From: Staphylotrichum longicolle
Lineage: Eukaryota > Ascomycota > Sordariomycetes > Sordariales > Chaetomiaceae
Reading direction: 5' to 3'
Length of the DNA: 64,000 nt
Assembly: GCA_019096155.1 (NCBI GenBank)
Contig: JAHCVI010000001.1
Span: forward strand, 6,448,001-6,512,000
The notes under the pieces are model-generated. The model worked only from the letters and a program-made list of their open reading frames with translations. It made no database searches and was not told the DNA's origin. Made by a program: the position numbers and the translations under genes. Shown piece after piece: positions 11,206 through 22,783 of this stretch; the first letter of the stretch is position 1, and each line of letters begins with the position of its first letter.

Positions 11206-11516
11206 TGTGATGCGTCGGTTTGATAAGATGCCGTTTGTCCGCACGTTTGTGTTCTCGTCAAAACGCAACCAAGGAGGATGGGGTTGTTGTTAGGTTCTGG
11301 TGCTTTGCAAGTGTTGCAGACAGGTGCAAGTTGCCGCTGCGGCGAGCAGCGAGTGGGCCGGCAATGGCGGGTGGTTTCATTGGTTCGAGACAAATTTCAG
11401 CGGGGCTGGCCCGAATCAAAAAATTATTCCAGGCGGCCTTCAAAACCCGCTGCCCCTCCAAACCTCAGTTCCAAGTTGGAGCAGCTTCTTACTCCGCCCA
11501 CGCTCAAACACACACA
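11206..11516. promoter_or_regulatory. Short divergent spacer between mzm1 and zuo1
   Basis: 311 bases separate the two start codons, so the promoters must overlap or abut. No repeated motif or clear TATA box was noticed. Confidence 0.5.
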
Positions 11517-12855
11517 ATGGAGGCTACTGTCGTACCGCTCCCGCTGCCCGCCCTGCCCGAGGGCTGGGAGGCTGAGAACAACTTCAAGGCCGTTGGCAAG
11601 ATCACCAAGGAGGGCGCCACGCAGCGCACCATCGAGCCCGTCGGCCCGTACTTCCTCGCCCACGCCCGCCGTGCTCGCCATAAGCGCACCTTCTCCGAGG
11701 ATGACCGGATACAGGCCCAGGAGCGCGCCAAGAAGGTCGAGGACAACGACGACAGCGAGATCAGCGAGCCCGAGGACCCCATGATGCTCCAGCGCGACGC
11801 CAAGGACTGGAAGTCTCAGGACCACTACAAGGTGCTGGGTCTCTCCAAGTACCGCTACAAGGCCACCGAGGAGCAGATCAAGCGCGCCCACCGCAAGAAG
11901 GTCCTCAAGCACCACCCCGACAAGAAGGCCGCCGCCGGCCGTGCCGACGACGACAACTTCTTCAAGTGCATCCAGAAGGCCACCGAGGTCCTGCTCGACC
12001 CCACCAAGCGCCGCCAGTTCGACTCGGTCGACGAGGAGGCCGACGTCGAGCCGCCCACCAAGAAGCAGCTGGCCAACGGCAAGTTCTACAAGCTGTGGGG
12101 CGCTGTCTTCAAGTCCGAGGCCCGCTTCAGCAAGAAACGCGGTGTCGTCGTTTGGCGACGACAACTCCACCAAGGAGGACGTCGAGAACTTCTACAACTT
12201 TTGGTACAACTTTGACAGCTGGCGCACCTTCGAGTACCTCGACGAGGACGTGCCCGACGACAACGAGAACCGCGACCAGAAGCGGCACATGGAGCGCAAG
12301 AACGCCAACGCCCGCAAGAAGAAGAAGGCCGAGGACAACGCCCGCCTGCGCAAGCTGCTCGACGACTGCTCCGCCGGCGACGAGCGCATCAAGCGCTTCC
12401 GCCAGGAGGCTAGCGCGGCCAAGAACAAGAAGCGCCTCGAGCGCGAGGCTGCCGAGAAGCAGGCCGCCGAGGACGCTCGGCTCAAGAAGGAGGCTGAGGC
12501 GAAGGCGGCCAAGGAGGCCGAGGAGAAGGCCAAATCCGACCGCGACGCGGCCAAGAAGGCCAAGGAGGCGGCCAAGAACGCCGTCAAGAAGAACAAGCGC
12601 GTGCTGCGCGGCTCGGTCAAGGACGCCAACTACTTTGCGTCGGGCGATGCCTCGGCTGCCACCATCGACGCCGTGCTCGGCGACGTCGAGCTGGTCCAGG
12701 CCAAGATCGACCCCGATGAGATCGCTGCCCTGGCTGCCAAGCTCAACGGCCTGACGGTGGCTGACGAGATCAAGAGTGTCTGGAAGGGCGAGGTTGAGAG
12801 GCTTGTCGCTGCTGGCAAGCTCAAGGAAGGCGAGGCCAAGTCGCTTGCTGCTTGA
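11517..12855 (+). CDS. zuo1: Ribosome-associated J-protein zuotin, with apparent frameshift
   Basis: J-protein partner of an Hsp70 at the ribosome exit tunnel, assisting nascent-chain folding. The J domain spans about residues 101-170 with HYKVLGLSKYRYKATEEQIK, HPD at 133-135, and KATEVLLDPTKRRQFDS. The zuotin homology region continues with FYKLWGAVFKSEARFSKK. After K207 (codon ending 12137) the frame changes: base 12138 plus two missing bases restore AVSSFGDDNSTKEDVENFYN and WRTFEYLDEDVPDD. A charged rRNA-binding helix and the C-terminal domain follow to 12855. The original may have been AAAACC contracted to AAAC. The literal frame stops at 12215. There is no space for an intron; an indel error is the first suspicion. 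Confidence 0.92.
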
Positions 12856-13310
12856 GTACCTTAGGTTAGAGCGGAATGTTTAGACTGTCTGGAGGCTAAT
12901 AGACGGGCGTTTGTGACAGAGTGATGTTTTGCGTCTGTTTGAAAACTTGGTGAAATAAAGTGTTTATGCGACCACGAGTCAGAAGGGCTCGCTGATGAGC
13001 AGGTCATAGGTTGGTCACTGAAGGCCTCGGTCTTCAAGCTTACATTGACCTTTCCTCTCTGTTGAACTGGACGCCATGGTTCAAGCTGCCGACACTGTGG
13101 GAAAGCGAAAGAGGAAGGGGCGAGTGAACAGATCAAGCCGGACAGTCCCTTTTTTTCTAGGAGATGTTATCACGACCCCTACAACTTTCCCGGTCATCTT
13201 ATATCACATTTCTTACCTCTTCTGCCTCTGCGGAGATAGATACCTTCCTTACGCCACACCTTCGTTATCAGATGTACCCTCTCCGCCACCACTCCGCGCT
13301 CAAATTCAGA
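12856..13310. other. zuo1 3' region and promoter of GNAT-like gene A
   Basis: No coding sequence recognised. A second in-frame ATG for the next gene lies at 13272. Confidence 0.55.
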
Positions 13311-14221
13311 ATGTCTCAATCAACTTCCGCTGACGCGGCCGTCGACACGGCGGCCGGCAGGCCCAACCTCGAGTTCCGCCTGGCGTTGAAGCAAGATCTG
13401 GATGAGCTGACCGAGGTCACCAACGCTGCAGTCACCCCCGACGATCGGTGTGGTCTCGGATTGCAGCTGCTCCATACTCCAGACAAATACCGTGAACGCC
13501 TTCCCAAGCTCATGAGGGCGTTTACAAAGAACAATTGCTACACGTGTATCGTCGCCGAAGCCACAGACGGAACGGGCGCCAAGTCGATCGTGGGCTACGC
13601 CGTTTGGGGCTGGGTTGAGTACGACCGGCATGCCAACAATGGCAACGGGGTTGTCAAAGGGGGGATCTTGCCCAGGGTGAGAGCCATCTGGGACAGATAC
13701 CTACCGGGTGAGAAGACTCAAAATTGCTTTGCAGATGGCCTCCGGCGTTTGCTAACATGGCTTCTCTTCCAGACTGCGACAGGCCCACTGACCCTCCTCG
13801 AGTGAAACATGGGAACGCAAAGGCCACGCCAAAGCACGAGGACGAAAAGCTGACTTGGCAAACCGACGACTTCTCTGAATCCTGGAATGTCCACTTCTTG
13901 CACGCGCACCCGAGTTACGACACGCTGTATCTCGAGGAGGCGCTTATAAGCTGGGCCTGCAAGGTCGCAGACCAGGAGCAGATCTGGCTGCGTGTCACCT
14001 GGCCTATGGAAACCGTAGACCCCTTCATGCGCGCGGGGTTCTTGCACGAATGTGTCTACTACTCAGAGTTGAAGGATCAAAATGGCAAGCTCCAGCTTCT
14101 TCCGACGGCGAAAATGCGCAGATCGCCGGTTCAGGCACCGAAAACACCGGAGAGCAGCAGCAGCAGCGGCGGCTACGGAGAGATATCGATTGTTCTCTCA
14201 CCGGAGACGCTCCCAAACTGA
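13311..14221 (+). CDS. GNAT-like N-acetyltransferase A (divergent)
   Basis: Probable acetyl-CoA-dependent acyltransferase of unknown substrate. Exons 13311-13707 and 13773-14221 give 281 residues; the 65-nt intron has GTGAGA, branch GCTAAC and CCAG. The N-terminal half shows RPNLEFRLALKQDLDELTEV, CIVAEATDG and IVGYAVWGWVEYD, which match GNAT strands 1, 3 and 4. The C-terminal half has LYLEEALISWACKVADQEQI and PFMRAGF, where active GNATs have a Q/RxxGxG/A acetyl-CoA loop. That loop (here HPSYDTLY) is degenerate, so activity is uncertain. The tail is Ser- and Gly-rich. The next gene downstream is a relative with the same exon layout. An upstream ATG at 13272 is possible. Confidence 0.75.
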
Positions 14222-14872
14222 GAAGCTGTGAATCACAAGGAGCGGGAAAAGGAATTCTTGAGCGCCTGGAGTTTAGCGTCCATCATACCAGCGGCATTGT
14301 TCGGTACATGGCATGAAGAGTGGACTTTTGGTATTTGAACATAACCGTTATTGTGATAGTAGTCTGTTCGACGAAAGCGCCGTAGAAACGCATAATACCA
14401 CAATGATCCCCTCTAGATGGCTGTTGACAACGACGTCAGAGACCTCACTTCAGCTTATAACTGTGCACAACCAGACACCAGAGAGATGAGCTGAGATAAC
14501 GAGCTCATTTCCCAATGGAAAAATCAAAACTACCTTAACTCCGTCTAAACGAGTATTAGCTGGAGCATGTATACGGGAGGAGTGTTTGGCGCGGTGAAGG
14601 CGATGAGAATCGGAGCTTTTGTTCCGTCGGATGGGGGCAACAGTGTTTCTGATTACGAGTCGTCACCCGACCGTGGCCCATTATTCCAAGTTTCTAAGTC
14701 CCCCTAGTAGCTTTAATCGCCACAAAGAGTGCACCTGAGCTAGCCCGTACTCAGTGGTTGTTATTGCCTAGGGTATAAGAATCAGGGGCTGTCATTATGT
14801 GCTCGCTAATCAAGCCACACCGTCGAGTCCTTGAGTTGTTCCCAATGGATTTCACTGAAAACGGATCAAAAA
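14222..14872. other. Spacer between the two GNAT-like genes
   Basis: 651 bases without a recognised gene; AT content is higher than in the neighbouring coding DNA. It should hold the 3' UTR of gene A and the promoter of gene B. Confidence 0.55.
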
Positions 14873-15701
14873 ATGACCAACATAAAAATTCGCCTCGCAG
14901 GAGAAGGCGACATTAAGCGACTTATTGAAATCAGCAAGCACCCAAGCAGTCTCGGCCCCGGTTCGATCCCGCGGTACCTGGGTGCAAACCGACACGACCA
15001 CAACGGGCTCTCCTCTGCTGGGTTCGAAGATTTGATTATCGGACTCATCCACAGCTCCGGCGGCTGGTACACTTGCACCGTTGCCGAAGTCGAGGAGACC
15101 GGCAAAGTAGTGGGCTACTGCGCCTGGGAGTGGTTCGAGTACAACAAGGAGGGCGACAGAGTCGTCGCGAAAGACAGGCCGGTCAAGCTACAGGAGATCT
15201 GGGATGAGTTGGGTACGCTCCAGCAATCAATATTGCATTCAAGTCCAAAGTGCTCAGCTCAGCTTGTCTAACGTGGAAGTATAAACAGAGGCCAAAGAGC
15301 CAACCGAGATGCCCCCACGGGCATACAACCCGGACGCTCAACCAGACGAGCTCTTCCTTGCCAGGTCAAAGGCCTGCGAGTTCTGGGGCAAGCACAAGGA
15401 GGCACATAAAATCGTCCGCAGGATATCAGAGTTCACCAACTTCTCTGAGTTTTGGCAGATCCACCATTCGGCGGTAGACTCTGCCCCTGAATATCGCGGC
15501 GTGATGGAAGTCCTTGTGAGATGGGGCCTCGAGCTTGCCGACGAGAAAGCCTTGTGGACAGTTGTCATATGTTCCAAGAACACAAAACCTTTCTATGAGA
15601 GGCTCGGGTTTGAATACCTGAAGACACACGTCGCGAGTGTGCCAGGCGATGATGAAGTTCTTGAGCTGGCATGGCTGAGAAGGAGGCCCCAGCCAAAGTA
15701 A
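14873..15701 (+). CDS. GNAT-family N-acetyltransferase B
   Basis: Probable acetyl-CoA-dependent N-acetyltransferase; substrate unknown. Exons 14873-15212 and 15289-15701 give 250 residues; the 76-nt intron uses GTACGC and AACAG. Visible GNAT elements are IRLAGEGDIKRLIEI at the start, CTVAEVEETGKVVGYCAWEW in the core, and SAPEYRGVMEVLVRWGLELA near residues 175-195, followed by FYERLGFEYL. The expected Q-G-x-G signature is reduced to EYRGVM, but the helix and GF motif are better kept than in gene A. The upstream ATG at 14831 is in frame; 14873 is chosen because family similarity starts there. With gene A it forms a diverged tandem pair. Confidence 0.8.
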
Positions 15702-16094
15702 CTAGAAGAGGAGCAAGGGGTTAAGGTAACTTGCAGTCATGGCTCTTTGGGCACTTTTCCGCTTTACAATTCAAGAAAACAGATACCCATCGAATAATCA
15801 AGGTCTTCGTTTATCAACCCTTTTGCTCACAACCCCTGATTTTGAAAGTCGGCGAGAAGAGATGCGTTAACCACTGTGCCGGCCGGGATCGTATTTGCGA
15901 TTACAACCAACCAAAAAACGATGAACATAGTAACAGCAAAGCAACATTCTCAGAAATTCACTCTGCCCAGGTGAAGCATTCAGCTATCTAGGTACTCGCA
16001 GCAAATGCACAGAACCTGACAATGGATCCCTCCTCAACCCACCTAGCCTTCCATTCACCCTTCAGACCACTGCACCCTCTTTCACCCCCTAACC
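15702..16094. other. Convergent spacer between GNAT B and tyrosinase
   Basis: Two genes converge on this 393-base stretch. No gene recognised. Confidence 0.6.
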
Positions 16095-17461
16095 TTACTC
16101 ATAAACATAGCAGAACGGCCCATCCACCACGCTCACCAAATCCCGAATCTTGTACACCTTATCCGCCACCACGCCGAGATCCACCAGATCATCCAGGCTC
16201 TGCTGCCGGCTCCCAAAGCCCATCATGCTGGTGCCGCCGGCGATGACCTGCGTGCGCGCCCCGAGGTCCTGGCTCTGCCAGATGGTCCACGTCCGGTCGA
16301 TCATGCCGTGGTGCAGCCAGAAAGCCGGGTCGTTGGGCGACGTGTAAAAGTCGCCGCCCGGGTCGCCGGCGATGGTGAAGTGGCCCGCCGAGTGCACGCC
16401 CATGCTCGCGCCGACGCCGAAGCCGCCGACCCCTTGCATCGTGTCCTGGAAGGAGGCGATGGTCTTGGAGTTGGTGATGAGGCTGACGATGTCCTGCGTG
16501 CGCGAGTACTTGGAGGAGAGCTGGTTGGAGATGTCGCGGCGCAGGCAGCGCGGGTTGTCGCCGTAGCCGTCGGAGCGCGGGTTGGCGGGCGGGGCCGGGT
16601 CGACCGAGGGGGAGACGGGGCCGAGGTGGACGACCATGCTGCGACGGGAGTTAGCGGGGATGTGGGTTGGGGGGAAAGGGGAGAAAGGGTAAAAGGAGGG
16701 CCTCGTACTCCTTGAACGGGCCCGTCTTGACGCAGCCGCCTCCGTTGCCGGCGGGGACGACGCCCGAGGCGCGGTGCTGGATCTTCTCGCCGTTGCCGCT
16801 CAGGGAGGTGTCGCTGCCGTCAAAGATGGGCGACTTCTCGGGGTCTTGGGCCCAGCGTCCCCAGTCCCAGTACTGTGTTGGTGTTAGTGAGGGTGACTGT
16901 CAAAGTTTCAGGAAGAGGCTCCTACGGGCTGGGTGCCGTTATACCCGCATTCGGTCTGGAGCACCCGCTCAAACGCCCAGGTGTAGTAACGGTGCCACGA
17001 GAGGAAACTTCCCTAGATGGGAGTTAGTATTGTTGCTTTGGAAAGTTCAAGACGCCAACTGATTACGCACCGTGCTGTGGATGCTCAGGGTCTGGTTCAT
17101 GTGGACAACCACAAAGTCATCGTACCGCGACTTGGCGCCGGGGAACTTGTTCGGGTCGAGCTTGGACGGCTTCTTCAGGATGCACAGCATGGCGGCAATG
17201 TAGGCCTTCTTGTCGGCAGCCGAGATGTCGCCCCTGATACCAACTGTCAGTCGGGACTCCACCCGGCAGGGGGAGGTTCGTGGCCTACCATTCCCGGCGG
17301 ACCTTGAGCTTGTCCTTGGTGCATGTTGCCGACTTGGCGATCTGGGCGTCGATGCTCGGCCTGCCCTTTTTCTGGAGATCCAGAACCGCATCGGCAGACA
17401 CGAGGCTCAGGAGGAGGAGCCAGGGGACTGCAAGCAGCCCGAAGAGGGTGAGGCGAGCCAT
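16095..17461 (-). CDS. Secreted short tyrosinase (type 3 copper oxidase)
   Basis: Oxidises phenols to quinones, probably outside the cell. Five exons: 17461-17289, 17233-17071, 17012-16926, 16872-16709, 16638-16095, giving 376 residues. Residues 1-23 are a signal peptide (WLLLLSLVSA). Copper A ligands are H102 (VVHMNQ), H110 (SIHST) and H119 (SWHRYYTWAFE). Copper B ligands are H278 and H282 (GVHSAGHFTIAGDPGGDFYT) and H306 in DPAFWLHHGMIDRTW. All phases agree. It ends soon after the copper domain and lacks the C-terminal inhibitory domain of longer fungal tyrosinases, so it resembles short secreted enzymes. It could act as a catechol oxidase or o-aminophenol oxidase; specificity is not readable. 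Confidence 0.94.
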
Positions 17462-17535
17462 GGTGGCTTCGCTCTGCAATCTGACCTGCTTGACAAAAAA
17501 AGAGACAACTCGAGACGGAGCGAGAGGGTGACTCG

Positions 17536-17545
17536 CTATTATAAA
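17536..17545 (-). promoter_or_regulatory. Putative TATA element of the tyrosinase gene
   Basis: TTTATAATAG on the minus strand, 75-85 bases upstream of the start codon. Position and composition fit a core promoter; there is no other support. Confidence 0.35.
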
Positions 17546-20317
17546 CATCTTTTGTTCCCCGGCCCCCCTTGCCTCCCATAGCTGTCTTAGTGACTCCGCT
17601 TCTGCGGCACCTCTAATCTTCCATATAACGGTTCCTCGCCTTGCGACAGTCCCTTGCTCGGAGGGCGCCATCGGCAAATAGGACATGTCGCGCTATAGAT
17701 ATCTGATGACGGGGGTCCAAGAAGGGGTGTAGAAACAAGCATCCTGGTTTTCATGGCCAGTGTAACCCTCGGAGCACCCGTTTTCGGATCCCGGCAGATG
17801 GCGGAGAGCCTCGAGAGGCTTCCATGCTGTGCAATGGATGGCTGCTGGAAGCGCATCTAAGCGAGGCGTCCAGCCGGATGCCAGCCTTTTCAAATTAGGG
17901 GGGCCCCTCTGCGCCCTCTGTGGGCATGCCCTCAAAATAGTCGCGCCCGGCAGAAGAAAAGCGGTCCACGTCCCGGGTGGATGTGCGCGCGCGCATGGGG
18001 GTATAACGGTGAAACAACAGCAGCCGGGGCCAGTCGGAACGCTGAGGTTTTGAGTATCCAGTTCGCCGGGAAGGGGGAGGGCGCGCAATGCTGCCGACTG
18101 GTCCGGGATAATTCGCCCGCAATCTATCCGTCAGCTGGCAAATCTGGGGTAAAATACCCAAATTTCGTGGGGTAAAAGCTGTACCACTCTGCCCACGACG
18201 CGGCCAATATCCGTCCTTGTGTTTGATATGGGCCTGCATCGACGGGTGCATGTCCGGCTGCCGGCGGCCCCGTCACGCGCAAAAAGGGCTGACACATGGG
18301 GGCGGCTCGATCTGCTTGCTGACCATCAGTCTCATCATCTCGGTTGCGAGAAGCCGAGCCGCTGCCCACTCCGTCATGTCGCCACCTCGCGCTGTTGCGG
18401 CCGAGGGACCATGAGGTAGCATCTCCATCTATTCCGTTGCTTCAGAGTGCTTGGCAAAGGATTGCCGGCTATTTGTGAGATGTTTGTTGCCTCCTGGTTT
18501 TCCTGGTGCAGCAGCAATACGACGTGTTTGTCTCTGTGCACCTTAGTTTCAAGTAACGACTTTGAAAGGTGATCTGAAAAGGCCATGTGCCTGAGTACCT
18601 GCAACCTGGTTTTGAGTCGATTGCTGTGACAATAATAAAGGGGAAAGAAACTCAACGAGAAGCCTACCTTCTATGTCCATGGTGCAAAGGGTGTCGCCCA
18701 ACACCCAATCAACACTGGTTGGCAAACCTCTATGGGAGGGTGTCGTGCTGATGAAAACTTTGGAAGATGGGTCCGGGATCGCTCGCAGTCAAATTGCGTG
18801 ATGTGGACCAATATACAGCTCACTATGCAGCTGGTCATCCTATTCCAGGATTTGCTCTTGCCGAACAGCATCCCACTTGCTAGCGTCCAGTTGGGAGTCT
18901 GGAGAAAACAGGTCTCCAATCACCACCTCTCTCAACTATCTGGCCGGAAGAGAACCGGCTCGGATGATCTGCCGAACCTTGTCAAGTCGAACATATACGC
19001 AATGTGACCTGGGCGTTGTCCAAGACAGCACTTCCCGGTTCAGCTGACGCAACTGTCCGCCCTCGACAATATAGGACATCTAGAGAGCTGCGTGGTCATG
19101 GTGTATGGAGAGCTTGGCAGATCTCGTCCAAAGGCCATCCAGGATTTGGTCAAGTGTCGTGTAGCTTTGTGATTCCGACCCGAGAGAAGCAGATGCCCAA
19201 TACGACGCAGTGTGAAGAGGTGTGCGTCAGTCCGTCCACAGAAAGTTTATCCAATACACGAAATAGCATGGGTTCTTGTCACAACAAAAGCAACCTGAGA
19301 GCCTTTGCCTTGGTGGCTACCTTTCAAGACCATAAGCATTCTAAGACAAGTTATGTTTGAGGGAGTCTGAAGCGAAGAGACAATGTTGCCCCAAAACAAA
19401 GATGGATAACGGATATCATGGAAGTAGATTAGGCCTGTGTTTGTTGCCGTCTGTTCCTTTACTTGATTTCTTTGACATGAGCAAGGCGTCATTCCCTCAC
19501 TAGATGCACCTCCATGAGAAATACCAACATCTGAAACCCCCCAAAAAGGAAAGGACAAGGGGCAACGATACCAAGGCCTGCAGGTGCTGTAGCCTCAAGA
19601 GACTACAATTTATTCTCGGGCTCAAAGAGCAGATTCAGCACACCTGTTTAGTTATTCGAGCACGCTGTCGATACAATCCACTTCGTTTCTTCGTTCGACC
19701 TTCGCAGGCTTTGCTCCCAAAGCTCAGGAGCACATGTGTAATCAGACTTGACGAGCAACATGCAAAAATGAAGGATAATCAGCAATCTTTGTCATAATGG
19801 CTTTCTTTCTCAGTGATCTAGGGCTGGTTGAGGAACCAGAGACAGACTCAGATGCCAAGAAGCCAGACTTGCAAATACCCCTGAATCACGAGTTCTCCCA
19901 ATACCTGCTTCCCATCTCATCACCAATCTCCTGTACATGCGTGCGTTTCAGTTTTCGATGATTTGCTTCGCTTTGACCCACGACCTAGCCGGATTCCCAG
20001 AGCGGTGTTCGCCCAATAAAGTCTGGCGTTAGTTCCGGCCGACAGCCTCTGTTGCCGGAGCCCAACCCCGGAGCCCGGCCCGGGCCCCGGCCGCCGGAGC
20101 CGGACCCCTCCGGTACTTCCGCAACCACCTTGATTGACCGGACCTTGTTCTTTCCCGCTCCGCGACGCACCCTTCCCGGACATGAAGCCCGGCGAGCAGA
20201 TTCTTTGCCCACAGGCAAATTTACTTTTTCACACCTCGTTCTTCTTCCTCCGTCGTCAGCAACCTCTCCCCATCCTGCCTATCACCTCCCATTGCCAGCA
20301 CCATCAAAAGCACCAAG
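17546..20317. other. Gene-free 2.8 kb between divergent tyrosinase and coiled-coil genes
   Basis: Many short frames, none convincing. From about 18.4 to 19.9 kb the composition is visibly richer in A/T than the genes around it. Near 20040-20110 there is a very GC-rich patch of CCCGG/CCGG motifs just upstream of the coiled-coil gene, probably promoter. I recognise no transposon proteins or terminal repeats. Confidence 0.55.
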
Positions 20318-22732
20318 ATGGCCTCACGGGCCAAATCAGAAGAAAACAAGGTCACGGTCAATGGCCGACCATACTACCCCGACTTTCCGCCGTCAGAACA
20401 GGATGACGTCCTCCTGATTACCAGAAGGTTCGCCAAGGCAAACAAGGCAGCCGATGTAGAGATCGACGAGAGCGAGTTGCGCAACTTTGCCATTGTGTAC
20501 TCTCGCTTGTACCTTGTTCCACCTACAAGCCGGAAACGGCTTGAAGCGTGGAAGGCGGCACACCCCAAAGATGTCAAAGACTGGAAGCTTGACGGCTTTT
20601 TCAATTCTGAGAAGGACGAGAAAAAGAAGAAATTTGTGCCCAGAAAGCCTGGCTGTCCCCAAGAGGCAGTGGAGGAGCTGGAGCGCCGACGTGAGGAGGC
20701 TAAGGAGTCGTTTGTCGAGCCTGAGCCTCACGCAAAGCGGACGTCGACGAGGCTCCGTGGCAAGAACGGCAACAATCAAAGGGTGCGTCTAATCTCTATC
20801 GGACTTCATACTGATGATGTATTTTCTGACCGAGTTACTTACAGCAAGCTGCCAAGGCTGAGGAGGAGCCAGCTCAAGAGACAGTCCCAGGCAACAAACA
20901 AAAGTCGCGGCGCGGCAAGAAGGGAACTCAAGACCCGATTGAGGAGCTCATAGCCGCTCTAGATTCGTTCCAAAAGGTGGCCTCTCGCTTGACTGGTCTG
21001 GCTAGCGCGGCAGACGACGATGATCCATTCAAGCCTGAGCTCGACTCTCTGGCACAACAAATCAGCACCAGCCTGGACCACGCAAACAAAGCGAGGGAGG
21101 ACTTGTCTCAACAGCTGAGCAACTTGTCTCAGCAGCTGAGCGACTTGTCGGCGCAGGCTCAAGCTGCGGCGGAAAATGCCAAGAAAGGCAAAAAGCGTGC
21201 CTTTGAGGTTATAGACGAAGAGGAGGACGACGATGAACAGCAAAAGCAACAGCGCCTCAAAGAGAAACGCCGCCAGGCGCTTGCTAGACTTAACGCGGCC
21301 CAAGATGTAGGAGAGGACAGCCCGCACGACGCCATGCCGGCGCCGGCTCCGACGGCACAAGACACTCGTCGCGGCCAATCTGTCCACAGCAGCCAGGAAT
21401 CCTTCCTTCGCTCTCCATCGCCAGCAGCCGGGCCTAGCCGCCAAACTGCGCAGAAGCATTCTACATCCATCTCATCCAAAACTGGGGGCTCGTCTCAGTC
21501 GCAAGGGGGCAGACCCAATGCACGTAGTCCGGACAAAATGGCAAACAAAGAGCGTGGCAACAAGTCCAACCGGTTCCGCTCAGGCACACCCGCCCCCTTG
21601 GCTCCCCCCCTCGCCAACAACGGCAGCGAGACAGAAGCCAGTGGCTTCCCCTCTTCGCCGAGCCCCATCCGTCCTGTTGCCCGTCCCACCCCAATGGCGA
21701 AGGCCGCCAATACTAGTGGTTTCCCCTCCTCCCCAACCCCATTCGTCCCGTTACCCGTCTCACGCCAAGGGTGAAGGCACCAGCGGCGGGTTGGCGAGCC
21801 ACATCCGGCACCCTTCCCTCTCCCCGGCCGGCTCTCCAGACCTCTCCACCTTCCCGCCCCCTTGGGTGAGCCAGCGCTCCGCCCGCAGCAGCCGCCTCGC
21901 CCCACTCAAGAACGACAGTAATAAGAACGATATCAGCAGCGAGGAACACGACGCTTCACCGCGTGATAAGGGCAACTCGGACAAGAACAAGTCCGACAGG
22001 GACAATTTCGACAAGGACGAGGACAAGGGCAACTCCGACAACGACGACTCCAACTCCCGGTCTCGCGACTACGCCACCCCCGACCCAGGCCTCCTCCTCC
22101 CCGCCAGCCCGGCGCCCATCCCCGAGGTCGACGGCCCGCGGCTGTGCGCCCGGCCGCTCTGGCAGGGCTCGAAGCGCCCCCCGCCGCACCGCTACCAGCA
22201 CGATCACCAATCCCAGCCTCAGCCTCGGCAGCAGCAGCAGAACCTTCACCAGGATTACCAACCGGAGCAACTGCCGCGGGATACCCGTAGTTCTGCTTCT
22301 GCTGGGGTGAGTGGCGGCGGTGGTGGTGGTTGTGGTGGTGGTAGTGCTGATGCTGGTCGTGGTGGCACTGGACGATTCACCCCCGCCGCCGCCAAGGCGG
22401 GTGCTGCGCAGCCAAGAAGGGCGATTGGAGATCGTGTCAGCTTTGAGATGCCTAAGCCTAGGCGTTTCCTGCTGGCTAAGGGAAAGTTGAACGCGGCGGA
22501 GGGTGATTGTGCTCGTAGTGAGAGTGCTCGGGGCGAGAGTGCCCGTGCTGAAGGTACCCGTGCTGAGCGTGCTCGGGTGGAGGGTGCTCGGGTTGACAGG
22601 ACTCAGGCTGCTGTTGAGACTTGGGATGATGAGCTTGGAGGCGATGACGCTGAGGACCAGGTTGAGGATGAGGTTGACGGTGGTGATGGTGGTTTTGTCG
22701 ATGACGAGGATGACAGGGACGATGAGCTTTGA
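20318..22732 (+). CDS. Large low-complexity coiled-coil protein, unknown function; C-terminal frame uncertain
   Basis: Not recognised. Exon 1 (20318-20782) encodes 155 residues with MASRAKSEENKVTVNGRPYY and VPPTSRKRLEAWKAAHP. A 62-nt intron (GTGCGT...TTACAG) precedes exon 2 from 20845. Next comes a heptad-like coiled coil (LSQQLSNLSQQLSDLS, about 21103-21150), an acidic Lys/Glu patch, then Ser/Pro-rich disorder with SGFPSSPSPIRPVARPTPMA and a second diverged copy at 21717. In the second copy the frame runs into a stop at 21772-21774. Another frame stays open to 22732 with Gln-, Gly- and Asp-rich segments, a six-copy pentad repeat and an acidic end. An intron starting GTGAAG at 21771 (acceptor CAG ending 21888) or a missing base near 21730 would join them. 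It is probably nuclear, given basic and acidic patches (inference). Confidence 0.6.
22511..22600 (+). repeat. Six tandem 15-bp units encoding a pentapeptide repeat
   Basis: Units begin at 22511, 22526, 22541, 22556, 22571 and 22586, with consensus near GCTCGxGxxGAGxGT. In the coiled-coil gene's downstream frame they encode ARSES, ARGES, ARAEG, TRAER, ARVEG and ARVDR. The unit length is a codon multiple, so copy-number change would not shift the frame. Confidence 0.85.
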
Positions 22733-22783
22733 GAGGTGCCATCTTTTCATCTTTCGTCTCCGACTCTCCTCTACCATGTCAAT

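Noticed and set aside
11424..12173. 249-codon minus-strand frame, Leu/Val/Gly-rich
   Set aside because: Antisense shadow of zuo1, whose J domain is unmistakable on the plus strand.
18400..19900. Possible decayed gene or transposon in the AT-richer stretch
   Set aside because: No motif survives in any frame by eye and no terminal or target-site repeats were seen; kept as unexplained spacer.
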